A DNA stretch of 64,000 nt from [Flavobacterium] thermophilum (GTDB taxonomy: Bacteria; Bacillota; Bacilli; Bacillales; Anoxybacillaceae): the NCBI GenBank assembly GCA_900450595.1, contig UGGS01000002.1, positions 248,001-312,000 on the forward strand, in the 5' to 3' direction. The notes beneath the pieces were generated by a model. The model saw only the letters and a program-made list of their open reading frames with translations, was not told where the DNA came from and made no database searches. This document shows positions 7,512 to 16,369 of this stretch, piece by piece; position 1 is the first letter of the stretch, and each line of letters starts with the position of its first letter. A program made the position numbers and the translations under genes.

Positions 7512-8891
7512 GTGAATAAATATACAAATTCGTTTCATGAACGCGCCAACGCGATGGCAGACAGCTTAATTTTGGAGCATTACAGCTTGAGCGAGCTCAA
7601 TTTTGAGACCGTCAGCCATTACCGCGAGCGGTTCGCTCGAGTGAAGCCGGACCATCCGTGGAACGGACTCGAGACAAAAGAATTTTTATACAAAATCGGC
7701 GCGTGGGGCAAGCTGCGCGACAGCAGCAAAGAAGGGCTGACGCTCGCGGGATTGTTGATGTTCAGTGAGGAGCGGATCATCACCGAGGTGCTGCCGCAAT
7801 ACTTTTTGGAATATCGAGAGCATGCTGACGGTGAAGCGGCAGGATGGACGAAGCGGTTCACATCGCAAGACGGCACATGGTCGGGCAACATTTACGATTT
7901 TTATTTTCGCGTGTTGGCTGAGCTGGAGCGTCACGTTTGGTCGGATGAAGGGCGCGCTCTGCTTGGCGAGGCGCTCGTCAATGCGCTCGTTCATGCCGAT
8001 TATGGGGAGGAAGGCGGCATCACCGTCGAAAAAGAGGACGGCTCGTTTTGCTTTGCCAACCCGGGACGGTTCCGCATTCCGATTGAAGCGGCAATGGCGG
8101 GGCATACGAGCAATTTGCGCAACCCGAATATCTTTAAAATGTTTTTGTTGATCGATGTATGCAAACGCGCGGGATCGGGCCTCAAGCGAATGCACGATAT
8201 GCAGGGACAGGCGCTTGCTTGCCCGATCGATATCTCGCAGCAAACGAATCCAGACCGTACAATCGTTGTGTTGTGCCCATTGCGATTTCCAGCTGAGACT
8301 AGCGAGACAATCGAAACAGAACTGGATGAACGGCTGCAACAGACGGAACTTGAATGGAAGGATTCGGACAACCGACAGGAAACCGAGAGCTTCGTAACTA
8401 ACGAACTAAGCTTCGTAAATATAGACGCCAACTCCGTTAACAACGAAGAAAACTCCGTAAATATAGCCAAAAACTCCGTAAACAACGGGTCGGACTCCAT
8501 AAAAAATGAGTCTGACTCCGTAAATAGAACGTCGAACTTTATAAATAAAGAGCTGAGGTTCGTAAATAGCTTGCATAGCTCCGTAAACAACGACACCAGT
8601 ATGCATGACAGTAACGAAAAAGGGGAAACGATCGACGAACGGCTATGGAAGATGGCAGAATTAGCACGGCGAAAAAAACGGTTGGCTCCAGCGGTCATGG
8701 AACAATTGATCGTTCGGTTATGCCGCGAGCGGCCGCTGCGCCTGAAAGAGCTGGCCGAGCTGCTCGAACGGACGCCGGATGGATTGCGCAACAATTATTT
8801 AGGAAAGCTGTTGGAGGAAGGGAAAATCCGCTTAAAATACCCGGATCAGCCAAATCATCCGCGCCAAGCCTACATAGCGGTTGATGAATGA
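7512..8891 (+). CDS. ATP-binding protein of the AlbA_2/HATPase_c_4 family, lacking the AlbA domain
   Basis: About 459 residues. The first ~230 match the post-AlbA half of this family (formerly called putative transcriptional regulators or RecG-like): LTLAGLLMFSEERIITEVLPQYFLEYRE, then the GHKL-like ALVNALVHADYGEEGG and FANPGRFRIP, then LRNPNIFKMF and RAGSGLKRM. A low-complexity linker of ten heptapeptides (8391-8600) follows, then a C-terminal winged-helix-like segment (RERPLRLKELAELLERTPDGLRNNYLGKLLEEGKI). The N-terminal AlbA_2 domain, about 120 residues, is missing. The start is uncertain: GTG at 7512 overlaps a GGAG, ATG at 7554 lacks a site. It may be a stable shortened form or a 5'-truncated relic. 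Cellular role unknown; the family is linked to nucleic-acid binding. Confidence 0.65.
   Translation: MNKYTNSFHERANAMADSLILEHYSLSELNFETVSHYRERFARVKPDHPWNGLETKEFLYKIGAWGKLRDSSKEGLTLAGLLMFSEERIITEVLPQYFLEYREHADGEAAGWTKRFTSQDGTWSGNIYDFYFRVLAELERHVWSDEGRALLGEALVNALVHADYGEEGGITVEKEDGSFCFANPGRFRIPIEAAMAGHTSNLRNPNIFKMFLLIDVCKRAGSGLKRMHDMQGQALACPIDISQQTNPDRTIVVLCPLRFPAETSETIETELDERLQQTELEWKDSDNRQETESFVTNELSFVNIDANSVNNEENSVNIAKNSVNNGSDSIKNESDSVNRTSNFINKELRFVNSLHSSVNNDTSMHDSNEKGETIDERLWKMAELARRKKRLAPAVMEQLIVRLCRERPLRLKELAELLERTPDGLRNNYLGKLLEEGKIRLKYPDQPNHPRQAYIAVDE
8391..8600 (+). repeat. Ten tandem 21-bp units encoding a heptapeptide repeat
   Basis: Ten in-frame units of 21 bases, each starting TTCGTAA, TCCGTAA or a close variant. 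They encode heptads of the form (S/F)-(V/I)-(N/K/T)-x-x-x-(N/S/D/R), such as SVNNEEN, SVNIAKN and FVNSLHS. The first three residues are conserved and the last four vary, and neighbouring units differ by several bases, so this is not a recent slippage product. Confidence 0.9.
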
Positions 8892-8991
8892 AAGGATTGG
8901 AGGGGGAAAGCGGGGCCATGATCCAAACGGAAATACACCGATCGAAAGGATGGCGTCTGCGATCGCACATTTCCTGCTTTTTGTTTTATAA

Positions 8992-9028
8992 AGAGGGTGT
9001 CCCGCAAGGATTGGGACACCCTCTCTTT
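8992..9028. terminator. Bidirectional terminator between convergent genes
   Basis: AGAGGGTGTCCC (8992-9003) pairs perfectly with GGGACACCCTCT (9013-9024), T-rich on the far side and A-rich before. Same GTGTCCC terminator family as at 4577, 19065, 51437 and 59072. Confidence 0.85.
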
Positions 9029-9040
9029 TGATCGGACTTG

Positions 9041-9727
9041 TCATCCAGCTTGCTTTTCTTCGGCTTGGCCATGCTGGCGACGATGCATTCCTTTGGCGAA
9101 GTATACTGCCGTCAAAAGCAGCAGCCAGGCCGGGCCGATGATCAAGGCGATGCGCGTATCCGGGAAATACGCCATTAGGGCGGCAACGCCGATCAAAAAG
9201 GCAAGCGACACGTATGAGCTGTACGGATGAAGCGGAAGTTTGAACGTGAGACGTTGTGCTTGTTCCGCGCTCAACTGTTTGCGGAATTTCAGCTGGGACA
9301 GCAAAATTACCGCCCACGTCCAAATGGCGCCGAATGTGGCGATGCTTGTCACCCATTGGAACACTTTTTCCGATACGTAGTTCAAATATACGCCGACAAG
9401 CATGACAAGCGCAGTGGCGATCAAGGCGGCGCCCGGAATGCCGCGTTTCGTCAGCCGGCCGAATGCGCTCGGCGCTTCTTGCTGTTCAGCAAGGTTAAAC
9501 AGCATCCGGCTGGTGCTGAAAATGCCGCTGTTGCACGACGACAAGGCGGCGGTCAAGACGACAAAGTTGATGATGACTGCATAGCCGAGCAAAATCGCCG
9601 GCCCGGCCATTTCAATCGCGGACGCCGAACCGAGGAATAAGCCGACGCCGATCGCTGCACCGAGCGACATGAGCGAGATGTGCCGTTCTTCCAATCCCCG
9701 ATGCAATTGCGGCTGTTTTTGCTCCAT
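9041..9727 (-). pseudogene. Amino acid permease (APC family) with large in-frame internal deletion
   Basis: 228 residues against roughly 450-470 for the AAT-type amino acid permeases it resembles. The N-terminus is normal (GLEERHISLMSLGAAIGVGLFLGSA, GPAILLGYA), then it jumps to NFVVLTAALSSCNSGIFSTSRMLFNLAEQ, a motif that normally lies beyond residue 280. The join is near 9575-9582. The remaining C-terminal part is complete, with GMHRRQHG near the end. Roughly 230 residues, including about six membrane segments, are therefore missing without loss of frame. A good site (GAAGGAGGAG) precedes the ATG at 9727. Transport function is unlikely. A catabolite-responsive-like site lies upstream. Confidence 0.8.
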
Positions 9728-9779
9728 TGTTTCTCCTCCTTCATCCAATAATAAAGAATATTTTTTGAAAAAGGATTTT

Positions 9780-9795
9780 TAAAGCGCTTACATCA
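9780..9795 (-). promoter_or_regulatory. Possible CcpA site (cre) upstream of the truncated permease
   Basis: On the minus strand ATGTAAGCGCTTTAAA fits the relaxed cre pattern (WTGNAARCGYTTWNN), about 55 bases upstream of the permease start. Single weak site; unproven. Confidence 0.35.
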
Positions 9796-9955
9796 TAATA
9801 CTAATCGATATAAAACCGGTTTGTAAATGATCAATATTTTCAAATACTATATATAGAATAATATGAATAGTATTTAAAAATATAGGAATTGCCTCGGTAT
9901 AATGCTATTCTGTACAATGGGAAACGCGAGATACGCAGGCAGAGGGTGATGATGT

Positions 9956-10699
9956 ATGGAAGAACGGGAAGCGAAAGCGTTTCTTGAACAGCTGCAGCAC
10001 GAAGGACTGCTCACCGAATCGACGCGTCCGGTTTGGGAAATGATTTTGCCGAGGCGGTTGAAGCGGATGTATGAGGTTTTGAACGAGCGCACCCGCTATA
10101 TTACCGTCTTGATCGAAGCGGTCGATGACCCACACAACCAAGCAGCGGTGCTGCGGACGGCCGAGGCATTTGGCGTTCAAGACGTTCATATTGTGACTGG
10201 AAAGGCGCCGTTTTCGCCGAACCGGCTTGTGACGCGCTATGCCGATCAGTGGCTGACGCTCCGCCATAAGCCAGATATCAAAACGGCCATTGCCGACTTG
10301 AAACAGCAAGGGTATCAAGTGTATGCAAGCTATCTCGGCGAGGGGACGATTCCGCTTTCCGACATCGATCTGTCCCGACCGACGGCGTTGTTGTTTGGCA
10401 ACGAGCATAGCGGCGTGTCGGAAGAGGCGCTCCGCTTGGCGGACGGAACGTTTGTCATTCCGATGTACGGCTTTGTGCAAAGCTTTAACATTTCCGTCGC
10501 CGCGGCGTTGGCGCTCTATGATGTCACCGAGCGGGCGCGCCGCCAGGCAGGGGAGCGCTACTATTTATCGCCCGGGGAGAAAAAGGTGTTGTATGAACAG
10601 TGGATGTGGCAAACGTTAAATCCACGAATCCGCAAACAATTGGAACAACAAGGATATACAATACAAAACAACGGAGGACAGCCGGGCTCCTTTCAATAA
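9956..10699 (+). CDS. trmH: TrmH-family tRNA/rRNA ribose 2'-O-methyltransferase
   Basis: 247-residue SPOUT methyltransferase, most like TrmH, which methylates G18 of tRNA using S-adenosylmethionine. Three SPOUT motifs are visible: an early DDPHNQAAVLRTAEAFGVQDV with the catalytic Arg, ALLFGNEHSGVSEEAL, and the knot motif IPMYGFVQSFNISVAAALALYD. The N-terminal ~55 residues and a C-terminal basic tail match the longer TrmH forms. It is divergent from the permease fragment and is followed directly by a terminator that includes its stop codon, so it is monocistronic. Substrate assignment to tRNA rather than rRNA is by resemblance. Confidence 0.85.
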   Translation: MEEREAKAFLEQLQHEGLLTESTRPVWEMILPRRLKRMYEVLNERTRYITVLIEAVDDPHNQAAVLRTAEAFGVQDVHIVTGKAPFSPNRLVTRYADQWLTLRHKPDIKTAIADLKQQGYQVYASYLGEGTIPLSDIDLSRPTALLFGNEHSGVSEEALRLADGTFVIPMYGFVQSFNISVAAALALYDVTERARRQAGERYYLSPGEKKVLYEQWMWQTLNPRIRKQLEQQGYTIQNNGGQPGSFQ

Positions 10700-10717
10700 G
10701 GAATCCGGCTGTTTTTG
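10678..10717 (+). terminator. Terminator after trmH
   Basis: ACAGCCGG (10678-10685) / CCGGCTGT (10705-10712) followed by TTTT. The stop codon lies inside the hairpin. Confidence 0.8.
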
Positions 10718-10949
10718 TTATGGCGTATTTTTCCGCAACTCCCCTTCCTCATCAATATTTCCCTAATCGAGGAAAACAAGTGGCGATTTGTTGAACAATG
10801 ATTGAACAGTTTGTGACAAATGTTTTGCTGATTTATGAACTTTTTCGCTCATTCGTTTCAAACATTTTCAATTTTGATATGGTAGAAACAAAAGAAAATG
10901 CATGGAAGGCCCCGAAATGGTTGGGGCGGAAGAGGGAGGACCGATAGCG

Positions 10950-11855
10950 ATGAAACGGGCGAGATGGCGCGCGGTGCTGGTTTTGCCGTTTTTGTTTTTG
11001 CTTGGGGGCTGCGTGGAGCGCACGGCCGTGCTCAATCCGCAAGGGCCGGTAGCGCGCATGCAGTATGATTTGATCATGTGGTCTGTCGGCTTTATGTTGT
11101 TCATTATTGTTGTTGTATTTACGTTGTTTGCCGTTTTTCTCATTCGTTATCGCGAGAAGCCGGAAAATGCCGGCTATGAGCCGCCGGATGAGGAAGGAAA
11201 CACGTTGCTTGAAGTCGTCTGGACGGCCATTCCGATTTTGATTGTCGCTGCGCTCGCTGTTCCAACAGTGAAGGCGACGTTTGCGTTGGAAAAGCCGCCG
11301 ACCGAGAAAGTGAAACCGATCACGATTCATGTGACGGCGGCGAACTGGAAATGGATTTTCAGCTATCCGGAAGAAAACATTGAAACGGTCAACTACGTCC
11401 ATATTCCGGCCGGTGTGCCGGTCAAATTCAAGCTCACGTCCGTCGGACCGATGAATTCGTTTTGGGTGCCGGAATTAGGTGGGCAAAAATATGCGATGGA
11501 CGGCATGGAGACAGAGCTGATTTTGCAAGCCGATAAGCCCGGCTCCTACATGGGGCGGAGCGCCAACTTTTCCGGGGAAAAGTTCGCCCATATGGAGTTT
11601 GAGGTCGTCGCACAAACGGGAGATGACTTCCGCAAATGGGTGAATGAAGTGAAACAAACCGCCCCGAAGCTCGATGAGGAAAAATACACACAAATTTTAA
11701 AACCGGGGCTTGTTGGGCGAATGACGTTTTCGAACACCCACTTGCAATGGATTGACCATGCGAAACAGCACAGCCATCATGGAGATGGAAAGCCAATGAA
11801 AAATGACGATCAACATGATGAAACGATGACAAACGGTCACCATCATGGGGAGTAG
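10950..11855 (+). CDS. qoxA: Menaquinol oxidase aa3-600 subunit II
   Basis: 301-residue lipoprotein subunit of the proton-pumping heme-copper quinol oxidase. A signal peptide with lipobox LGGC is at the N-terminus, then two membrane helices, then a periplasmic-type cupredoxin domain. The copper A ligands of cytochrome c oxidases (Cys-x3-Cys-x3-His-x2-Met) are absent; the matching loop reads [12 protein letters not shown], and there is no haem c domain. This marks a quinol rather than cytochrome c oxidase. A His-rich tail (HHGDGK...GHHHGE) ends the protein. The ATG at 10950 follows GAGGGAGGA; an earlier ATG at 10902 has no site. First gene of qoxABCD. Confidence 0.92.
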   Translation: MKRARWRAVLVLPFLFLLGGCVERTAVLNPQGPVARMQYDLIMWSVGFMLFIIVVVFTLFAVFLIRYREKPENAGYEPPDEEGNTLLEVVWTAIPILIVAALAVPTVKATFALEKPPTEKVKPITIHVTAANWKWIFSYPEENIETVNYVHIPAGVPVKFKLTSVGPMNSFWVPELGGQKYAMDGMETELILQADKPGSYMGRSANFSGEKFAHMEFEVVAQTGDDFRKWVNEVKQTAPKLDEEKYTQILKPGLVGRMTFSNTHLQWIDHAKQHSHHGDGKPMKNDDQHDETMTNGHHHGE

Positions 11856-11872
11856 GAAAGGAGGAGCGAAAG

Positions 11873-13819
11873 ATGAAATGGAGCGAGTTTTTCGTAACCG
11901 GAGAGCCGCTCATTTACGCGGCTGATGTCGCGATCGTTTTAACGATAATCGGCATTGTGTTCGTCTTGACGTATTTTAAAAAATGGAAATGGCTGTGGAA
12001 CGAATGGCTCACTACCGTCGACCATAAAAAAATCGGCGTCATGTACATTATTTGCGCAGTTTTGATGCTCTTCCGCGGCGGCGTCGATGCGCTTTTGATG
12101 CGGGCGCAGCTGACGGCTCCGAATATGAAATTTCTTGATGCCCAGCACTACAATGAAATTTTTACGACGCACGGGACGATTATGATTTTGTTTATGGCGA
12201 TGCCGTTCATCATCGGCTTGATGAACATCGTCGTTCCGCTGCAAATCGGGGCGCGCGACGTCGCGTTTCCATATTTGAATGCGTTAAGCTTTTGGCTCTT
12301 TTTCTTCGGTGCGTTGCTGTTTAACATTTCATTCGTCATCGGCGGATCGCCGGATGCCGGTTGGACGGCGTACTTCCCGCTTGCCGGCAACGAATTCAGC
12401 CCTGGCGTCGGCAACAACTATTACGCTGTCGCTTTACAAATTTCCGGGATCGGAACATTGATGACCGGGATCAACTTCCTTGTCACGATTTTAAAAATGC
12501 GCGCGCCGGGCATGACATTGATGCGCATGCCGATGTTTACGTGGACGATTCTCATTACGTGCGTGCTCATTATTTTCGCCTTCCCGGTGTTGACGGTCGC
12601 CTTGGCGCTCATGACGTTTGACCGGCTGTTTGATACGCAGTTTTTCACGATGGCCAACGGCGGCATGTCGATGCTCTGGGCGAACTTGTTCTGGATTTGG
12701 GGCCATCCGGAAGTGTATATCGTCATTTTGCCGGCGTTCGGCATTTTCTCGGAAGTGGTCAGCACGTTTGCGCAGAAACGGCTGTTCGGTTATAAGGCGA
12801 TGGTCGGTTCGATCGTGGGCATTGCGTTCCTGAGCTTTATCGTTTGGGTGCACCACTTCTTTACGATGGGCGCAGGGCCGGCCGTGAACTCTGCCTTCTC
12901 GATCACGACGATGGCGATCGCCATTCCGACCGGGGTGAAAATTTTCAACTGGCTGTTTACGATCCGAAAAGGGAAGATCCGCTTTACGACGGCGATGCTT
13001 TGGTCGCTGGCGTTCATTCCGAACTTCGTCATCGGCGGCGTGACGGGGGTTATGTTGGCGATGGCGGCGGCCGATTATCAATACCATAACAGCTATTTTC
13101 TGATTGCCCATTTCCATTACGTGTTGATCGCGGGTACGGTGTTCGCCTGCTTTGCCGGTTTGCATTATTGGTATCCGAAAATGTTCGGCCATATCTTGAA
13201 TGAACGGCTTGGCAAGTGGACGTTTTGGCTGTTTATGATCGGCTTTAACATCTGCTTCTTCCCGATGTATTTCCTAGGGTTGATGGGGATGACGCGCCGC
13301 ATGTACACGTACTCGGCTGGTCTCGGCTGGACGCCGCTCAACGTCGTCGCGACGGTCGGGGCGGTGTTGATGGGCATCGGGTTTATCGTGCTTTGTTACA
13401 ACATTTATTACAGCGCCCGCTACGGCGAGCGCGACATGACCGGCGACCCGTGGAACGGACGGACGCTTGAGTGGGCGACCGCGTCGCCGCCGGTGCATTA
13501 CAATTTCCCGGTGACGCCGGTTGTCGAAGATGTGGACGCGTATTGGGTGATGAAGAAAAAGTATGGCGGCTTCCACGTGAAAGAAGAAGACTTGAAGCCG
13601 ATCCATATGCCAAGCAACTCAGGACGCCCGTTTTGGATGTCGGTGGCGTTTTTCGTCGCCGGGTTCGGCCTTGTGTTCAAGTGGTTTGCGTTGGCTATCG
13701 TTGGTGCGTTGTTCATTGTGCTTGGATTGATTCTCCGCTCATTTGAAGACGATGATGGCTACCATATTCCGGTTGACGAAATCAAACGGATGGAACGAGC
13801 GGCGCGGAAGGGGGCGTGA
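11873..13819 (+). CDS. qoxB: Menaquinol oxidase aa3-600 subunit I
   Basis: 648-residue catalytic subunit carrying haem a, haem a3 and CuB; 649 residues in B. subtilis QoxB. Visible landmarks are the haem-ligand region [22 protein letters not shown], the CuB/cross-linked tyrosine motif [18 protein letters not shown], the second CuB segment [11 protein letters not shown], and the haem a3/haem a helix [19 protein letters not shown]. There are about 14-15 membrane helices and a C-terminal charged tail. A ribosome site (AAAGGAGGAGCG) precedes the start, 17 bases after qoxA. Reaction: menaquinol plus oxygen to menaquinone and water, with proton pumping. Confidence 0.96.
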   Translation: MKWSEFFVTGEPLIYAADVAIVLTIIGIVFVLTYFKKWKWLWNEWLTTVDHKKIGVMYIICAVLMLFRGGVDALLMRAQLTAPNMKFLDAQHYNEIFTTHGTIMILFMAMPFIIGLMNIVVPLQIGARDVAFPYLNALSFWLFFFGALLFNISFVIGGSPDAGWTAYFPLAGNEFSPGVGNNYYAVALQISGIGTLMTGINFLVTILKMRAPGMTLMRMPMFTWTILITCVLIIFAFPVLTVALALMTFDRLFDTQFFTMANGGMSMLWANLFWIWGHPEVYIVILPAFGIFSEVVSTFAQKRLFGYKAMVGSIVGIAFLSFIVWVHHFFTMGAGPAVNSAFSITTMAIAIPTGVKIFNWLFTIRKGKIRFTTAMLWSLAFIPNFVIGGVTGVMLAMAAADYQYHNSYFLIAHFHYVLIAGTVFACFAGLHYWYPKMFGHILNERLGKWTFWLFMIGFNICFFPMYFLGLMGMTRRMYTYSAGLGWTPLNVVATVGAVLMGIGFIVLCYNIYYSARYGERDMTGDPWNGRTLEWATASPPVHYNFPVTPVVEDVDAYWVMKKKYGGFHVKEEDLKPIHMPSNSGRPFWMSVAFFVAGFGLVFKWFALAIVGALFIVLGLILRSFEDDDGYHIPVDEIKRMERAARKGA

Positions 13820-13822
13820 CGA

Positions 13823-14437
13823 ATGGGAGAAGCTGCACATCGCTATGAGGAAACGGTGCCGCTGGAGTATCGGACGCAAGAAAGTCGGTTGAACATATTG
13901 GGTTTCTGGATTTTCCTCGGGGCGGAAGTCGCGCTGTTTGCGACGCTGTTTGCGACGTATCTCGTCTTGTTCCAACGGACCGGCTCGGGGCCGACGGCAG
14001 CGGAGCTGTTTGAGGTAAAAGACGTTTTGATCGAAACGTTGTTGCTGTTGACGAGCAGTTTCACATGTGGGTTGGCCATTTTTGAAATGCGCCGCGGCCG
14101 CATGAGCGGGCTGATTGCCTGGCTGCTCGTGACGCTTCTGCTTGGGGTGGGGTTTATTACGGTTGAAATTCGCGAGTTCATCCATTACGTCCATGAAGGA
14201 GCGACGATGCAGACGAGCGCATTTTTATCAAGCTTTTTCGTGCTCGTCGGCACGCACGGCGCCCACGTCGGCTTAGGGATCGGCTGGATGATTCTCATCA
14301 TCATCCAGCTTCTCCAACGCGGGTTGACGGCGAAAACGGCCCGGAAAGTGTTTATCGTCAGTTTGTACTGGCACTTTTTAGACGTGGTTTGGATTTTCAT
14401 TTTTACGCTTGTCTATTTGCTAGGGATGGTGGTATAA
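13823..14437 (+). CDS. qoxC: Menaquinol oxidase aa3-600 subunit III
   Basis: 204 residues, the same length as B. subtilis QoxC. Five hydrophobic helices are visible, starting with LNILGFWIFLGAEVALFATLFATYLVLF. Typical subunit III motifs are a Glu in the GAEVALF helix, FLSSFFVLVGTHGAHVGLGIGW and SLYWHFLDVVWIFIFTLVYL. It starts three bases after qoxB stops, so the two are translationally close. The subunit supports assembly and proton uptake of the core; it has no redox cofactor. Confidence 0.94.
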   Translation: MGEAAHRYEETVPLEYRTQESRLNILGFWIFLGAEVALFATLFATYLVLFQRTGSGPTAAELFEVKDVLIETLLLLTSSFTCGLAIFEMRRGRMSGLIAWLLVTLLLGVGFITVEIREFIHYVHEGATMQTSAFLSSFFVLVGTHGAHVGLGIGWMILIIIQLLQRGLTAKTARKVFIVSLYWHFLDVVWIFIFTLVYLLGMVV

Positions 14438-14438
14438 A

Positions 14439-14738
14439 ATGGGGGCTAACGGCCATCATGAATCATTTCCGTGGAAACATATCATTGGGTTTTTGTTGTC
14501 GCTCGTCTTGACGTTTGCGGCTCTTTGGGTGGCGCTCTCGTCTGGGCTGCCGCTTAAAGCCGTGATCGTCATCATCGTCTTGTTCGCGATCATCCAAGCG
14601 AGCTTGCAGCTGTTTCTATTCATGCACGTCAACGAAAGCGACAGCGGCAAAGTGCAAACGTTCAACATGGTATACAGCTTCTTTATTGCTGTTGTCGTTG
14701 TCGCCGGTTCGATTTGGGTGATGCAGTTTGTGTTGTAA
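14439..14738 (+). CDS. qoxD: Menaquinol oxidase aa3-600 subunit IV
   Basis: 99-residue small subunit with three membrane helices, matching the cytochrome o/aa3 subunit IV family. The motif QASLQLFLFMHVNES is characteristic. It begins one base after the qoxC stop. It is shorter than B. subtilis QoxD (124 residues), mainly at the N-terminus. Probable role is stabilising subunits I and III. A terminator follows at once, closing the operon. Confidence 0.93.
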   Translation: MGANGHHESFPWKHIIGFLLSLVLTFAALWVALSSGLPLKAVIVIIVLFAIIQASLQLFLFMHVNESDSGKVQTFNMVYSFFIAVVVVAGSIWVMQFVL

Positions 14739-14743
14739 AGCGA

Positions 14744-14770
14744 GGCTGGCCGGGGTTCGGCCGGCTTTTT
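14744..14770 (+). terminator. Terminator of the qox operon
   Basis: GCTGGCCG pairs with CGGCCGGC around a GGGTT loop, followed by TTTTT, directly after qoxD. Confidence 0.8.
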
Positions 14771-14888
14771 ATGTTCAGAAGAGATTTTGTGGTGTCATAG
14801 ATGCCTGAAATGGGGGAGCCGTTGACGGAACATTGAAGAGATGGAGAGGCAACGTGGTTGCATTATAGAGGGCATGATATGTGCCTAA

Positions 14889-14922
14889 AAAAGTCGTCTT
14901 GCCTCAAACAGGCAAGACGACG
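14889..14922 (-). terminator. Terminator of the art operon
   Basis: GTCGTCTTGCC (14893-14903) pairs perfectly with GGCAAGACGAC (14911-14921). On the minus strand it ends in a run of T, right after artP. Confidence 0.85.
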
Positions 14923-14924
14923 TT

Positions 14925-15647
14925 TTACAGCACTTTTGATAAAAACGCTTTCGTCCGCTCATGCTGCGGGTGGTCGAACAAGTCTTCCGGCTTCCCTTCC
15001 TCGACAATGTAGCCGCCGTCCATAAACAGGACGCGGTCGCCGACTTCACGGGCAAAGCCCATCTCGTGGGTGACGACGACCATCGTCATCCCTTCATTGG
15101 CCAGCTGCTTCATGACCGAGAGCACTTCCCCGACCATTTCCGGGTCAAGCGCTGACGTCGGCTCGTCAAACAGCATGATTTTCGGTTCCATGGCCAATGC
15201 CCGGGCGATGGCGACGCGCTGCGCCTGCCCACCGGAGAGGGAGTCCGGGTAGACGTGCGCTTTGTCTTGCAGCCCGACTTTGGCGAGCAGCTCCATCGCC
15301 TTCGCTTCCGCTTTTTCACGCGGCCATTTCCGCACTTTCATCGGTGCCAGCGTGATATTGTTCAGCACCGTCATATGCGGAAACAAGTTAAAGCGCTGGA
15401 ACACCATTCCGACTTCTTCCCGCACTTTATTTAAGTTCGTGTCTTTCGCCTTTAAATTAATGCCGTCAATAATAATTTCACCTTCATCGAAATCCTCAAG
15501 CAAGTTTAAACAGCGTAAAAACGTCGATTTTCCCGACCCCGATGGGCCGATGACGACCACGACTTCTCCTTCGCGAATATGGACATCGATTCCTTTTAAA
15601 ACTTGGAGCGAACCGAACGATTTTTTCAGCTGGCGTACGTCAATCAT
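14925..15647 (-). CDS. artP: Basic amino acid ABC transporter, ATP-binding protein
   Basis: 240-residue ATPase that I recognise as nearly identical to ArtP of G. stearothermophilus, the ATPase of the arginine/lysine/histidine importer. Walker A is GPSGSGKST, the Q-loop lies in [16 protein letters not shown], the signature is [16 protein letters not shown], Walker B is [12 protein letters not shown] and the switch His is in [15 protein letters not shown]. The ATG overlaps the artM stop (ATGA), so translation is coupled. It works as a dimer with two ArtM subunits. Last gene of artJ-artM-artP. Confidence 0.95.
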   Translation of the reverse strand: MIDVRQLKKSFGSLQVLKGIDVHIREGEVVVVIGPSGSGKSTFLRCLNLLEDFDEGEIIIDGINLKAKDTNLNKVREEVGMVFQRFNLFPHMTVLNNITLAPMKVRKWPREKAEAKAMELLAKVGLQDKAHVYPDSLSGGQAQRVAIARALAMEPKIMLFDEPTSALDPEMVGEVLSVMKQLANEGMTMVVVTHEMGFAREVGDRVLFMDGGYIVEEGKPEDLFDHPQHERTKAFLSKVL

Positions 15648-16300
15648 TGGGTCGAATACTTCCTTTCAAGATAGTGTGACAGTTTGCTTAACGAAAGCGT
15701 TAAGAGCAAATAGATGAACGCCACTGTTAAATACGGCTCCCAAACGCGGTAATACTCACCCGCGGCCGCTTTCCCCCAATACATGATTTCCGGGGCGGCG
15801 ATGACCATCCCAAGCGACGAATCTTTAATTAAGACGATAAACTCGTTCGCAAACGGCGGAATCATTCGCTTTAACGCCTGCGGCAAAATAATGTAGCGCA
15901 TCGCCTGCGCATGCGTCATCCCAAGCGAGCGGGCCGCTTCCATTTGCCCTTTGTCGATCGACTGGATGCCGGCGCGGAAAATCTCGGCCACATACGCGGC
16001 CGAGTTGAGCGACAGCGAGACGGCCAGGGAAGCGACGGCATTTGGCTGGGCGAAAAAGAGCGGCATGGCGCCGAAATGGACGAGCAAAATTTGCACGACA
16101 AGCGGCGTACCGCGGAAAAAGTGAATGTACCACGAAAACGGCAAACGAATAATCGGGTTGGACGACATTTTGCCAAGGCCGATGAACAGGCCGAGAATGA
16201 GGCCGAACACGATGCCGGCTAATGATACGCCGATCGTTACGAGCAGCCCTTGCCAAAAGTAAGGGGCGTATTCAACAATAATATCAAAACGAAAATCCAT
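15644..16300 (-). CDS. artM: Basic amino acid ABC transporter, permease
   Basis: 218-residue permease of the polar amino acid (HisMQ/GlnP) type. About five membrane helices are visible. The EAA loop that contacts the ATPase reads [29 protein letters not shown]. The [17 protein letters not shown] segment is typical of this family. The ATG at 16300 follows GAAAGGTGA and is preferred to an upstream GTG at 16309. The channel should be a homodimer because only one permease gene is present. It overlaps artP by four bases and is separated from artJ by a strong hairpin. Confidence 0.93.
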   Translation of the reverse strand: MDFRFDIIVEYAPYFWQGLLVTIGVSLAGIVFGLILGLFIGLGKMSSNPIIRLPFSWYIHFFRGTPLVVQILLVHFGAMPLFFAQPNAVASLAVSLSLNSAAYVAEIFRAGIQSIDKGQMEAARSLGMTHAQAMRYIILPQALKRMIPPFANEFIVLIKDSSLGMVIAAPEIMYWGKAAAGEYYRVWEPYLTVAFIYLLLTLSLSKLSHYLERKYSTQ

Positions 16301-16318
16301 CGATCTCACCTTTCTCTA

Positions 16319-16357
16319 AGAAAAATGCGTAACTTGCTAGCAGTTACGCATTTTTCT
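16319..16357 (-). terminator. Intra-operon hairpin between artJ and artM
   Basis: AAAAATGCGTAAC pairs with GTTACGCATTTTT around an eight- to nine-base loop, with further T on the minus-strand 3' side. It sits in the 60-bp gap after the binding-protein gene. Such partial terminators or 3' stabilisers usually give more binding protein than transporter. Confidence 0.7.
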
Positions 16358-16369
16358 ATGTTCGTGCGC

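Noticed and set aside
8391..8600. Possible CRISPR-like array
   Set aside because: The 21-bp units are contiguous with no spacers, in frame, and encode a periodic peptide.
8406..8606. Minus-strand frame rich in Tyr-Gly-Val repeats
   Set aside because: It is the shadow of the plus-strand 21-bp repeat and has no start signal.
10950..11855. Annotation as cytochrome c oxidase subunit II (ctaC)
   Set aside because: The copper A ligands and a haem c domain are missing, and the operon order and lengths match qoxABCD; it is a quinol oxidase subunit.
14739..14924. Search for a small gene or regulatory RNA between qoxD and artP
   Set aside because: Apart from the two terminators only about 110 bases remain, with no frame or structure that could be supported.
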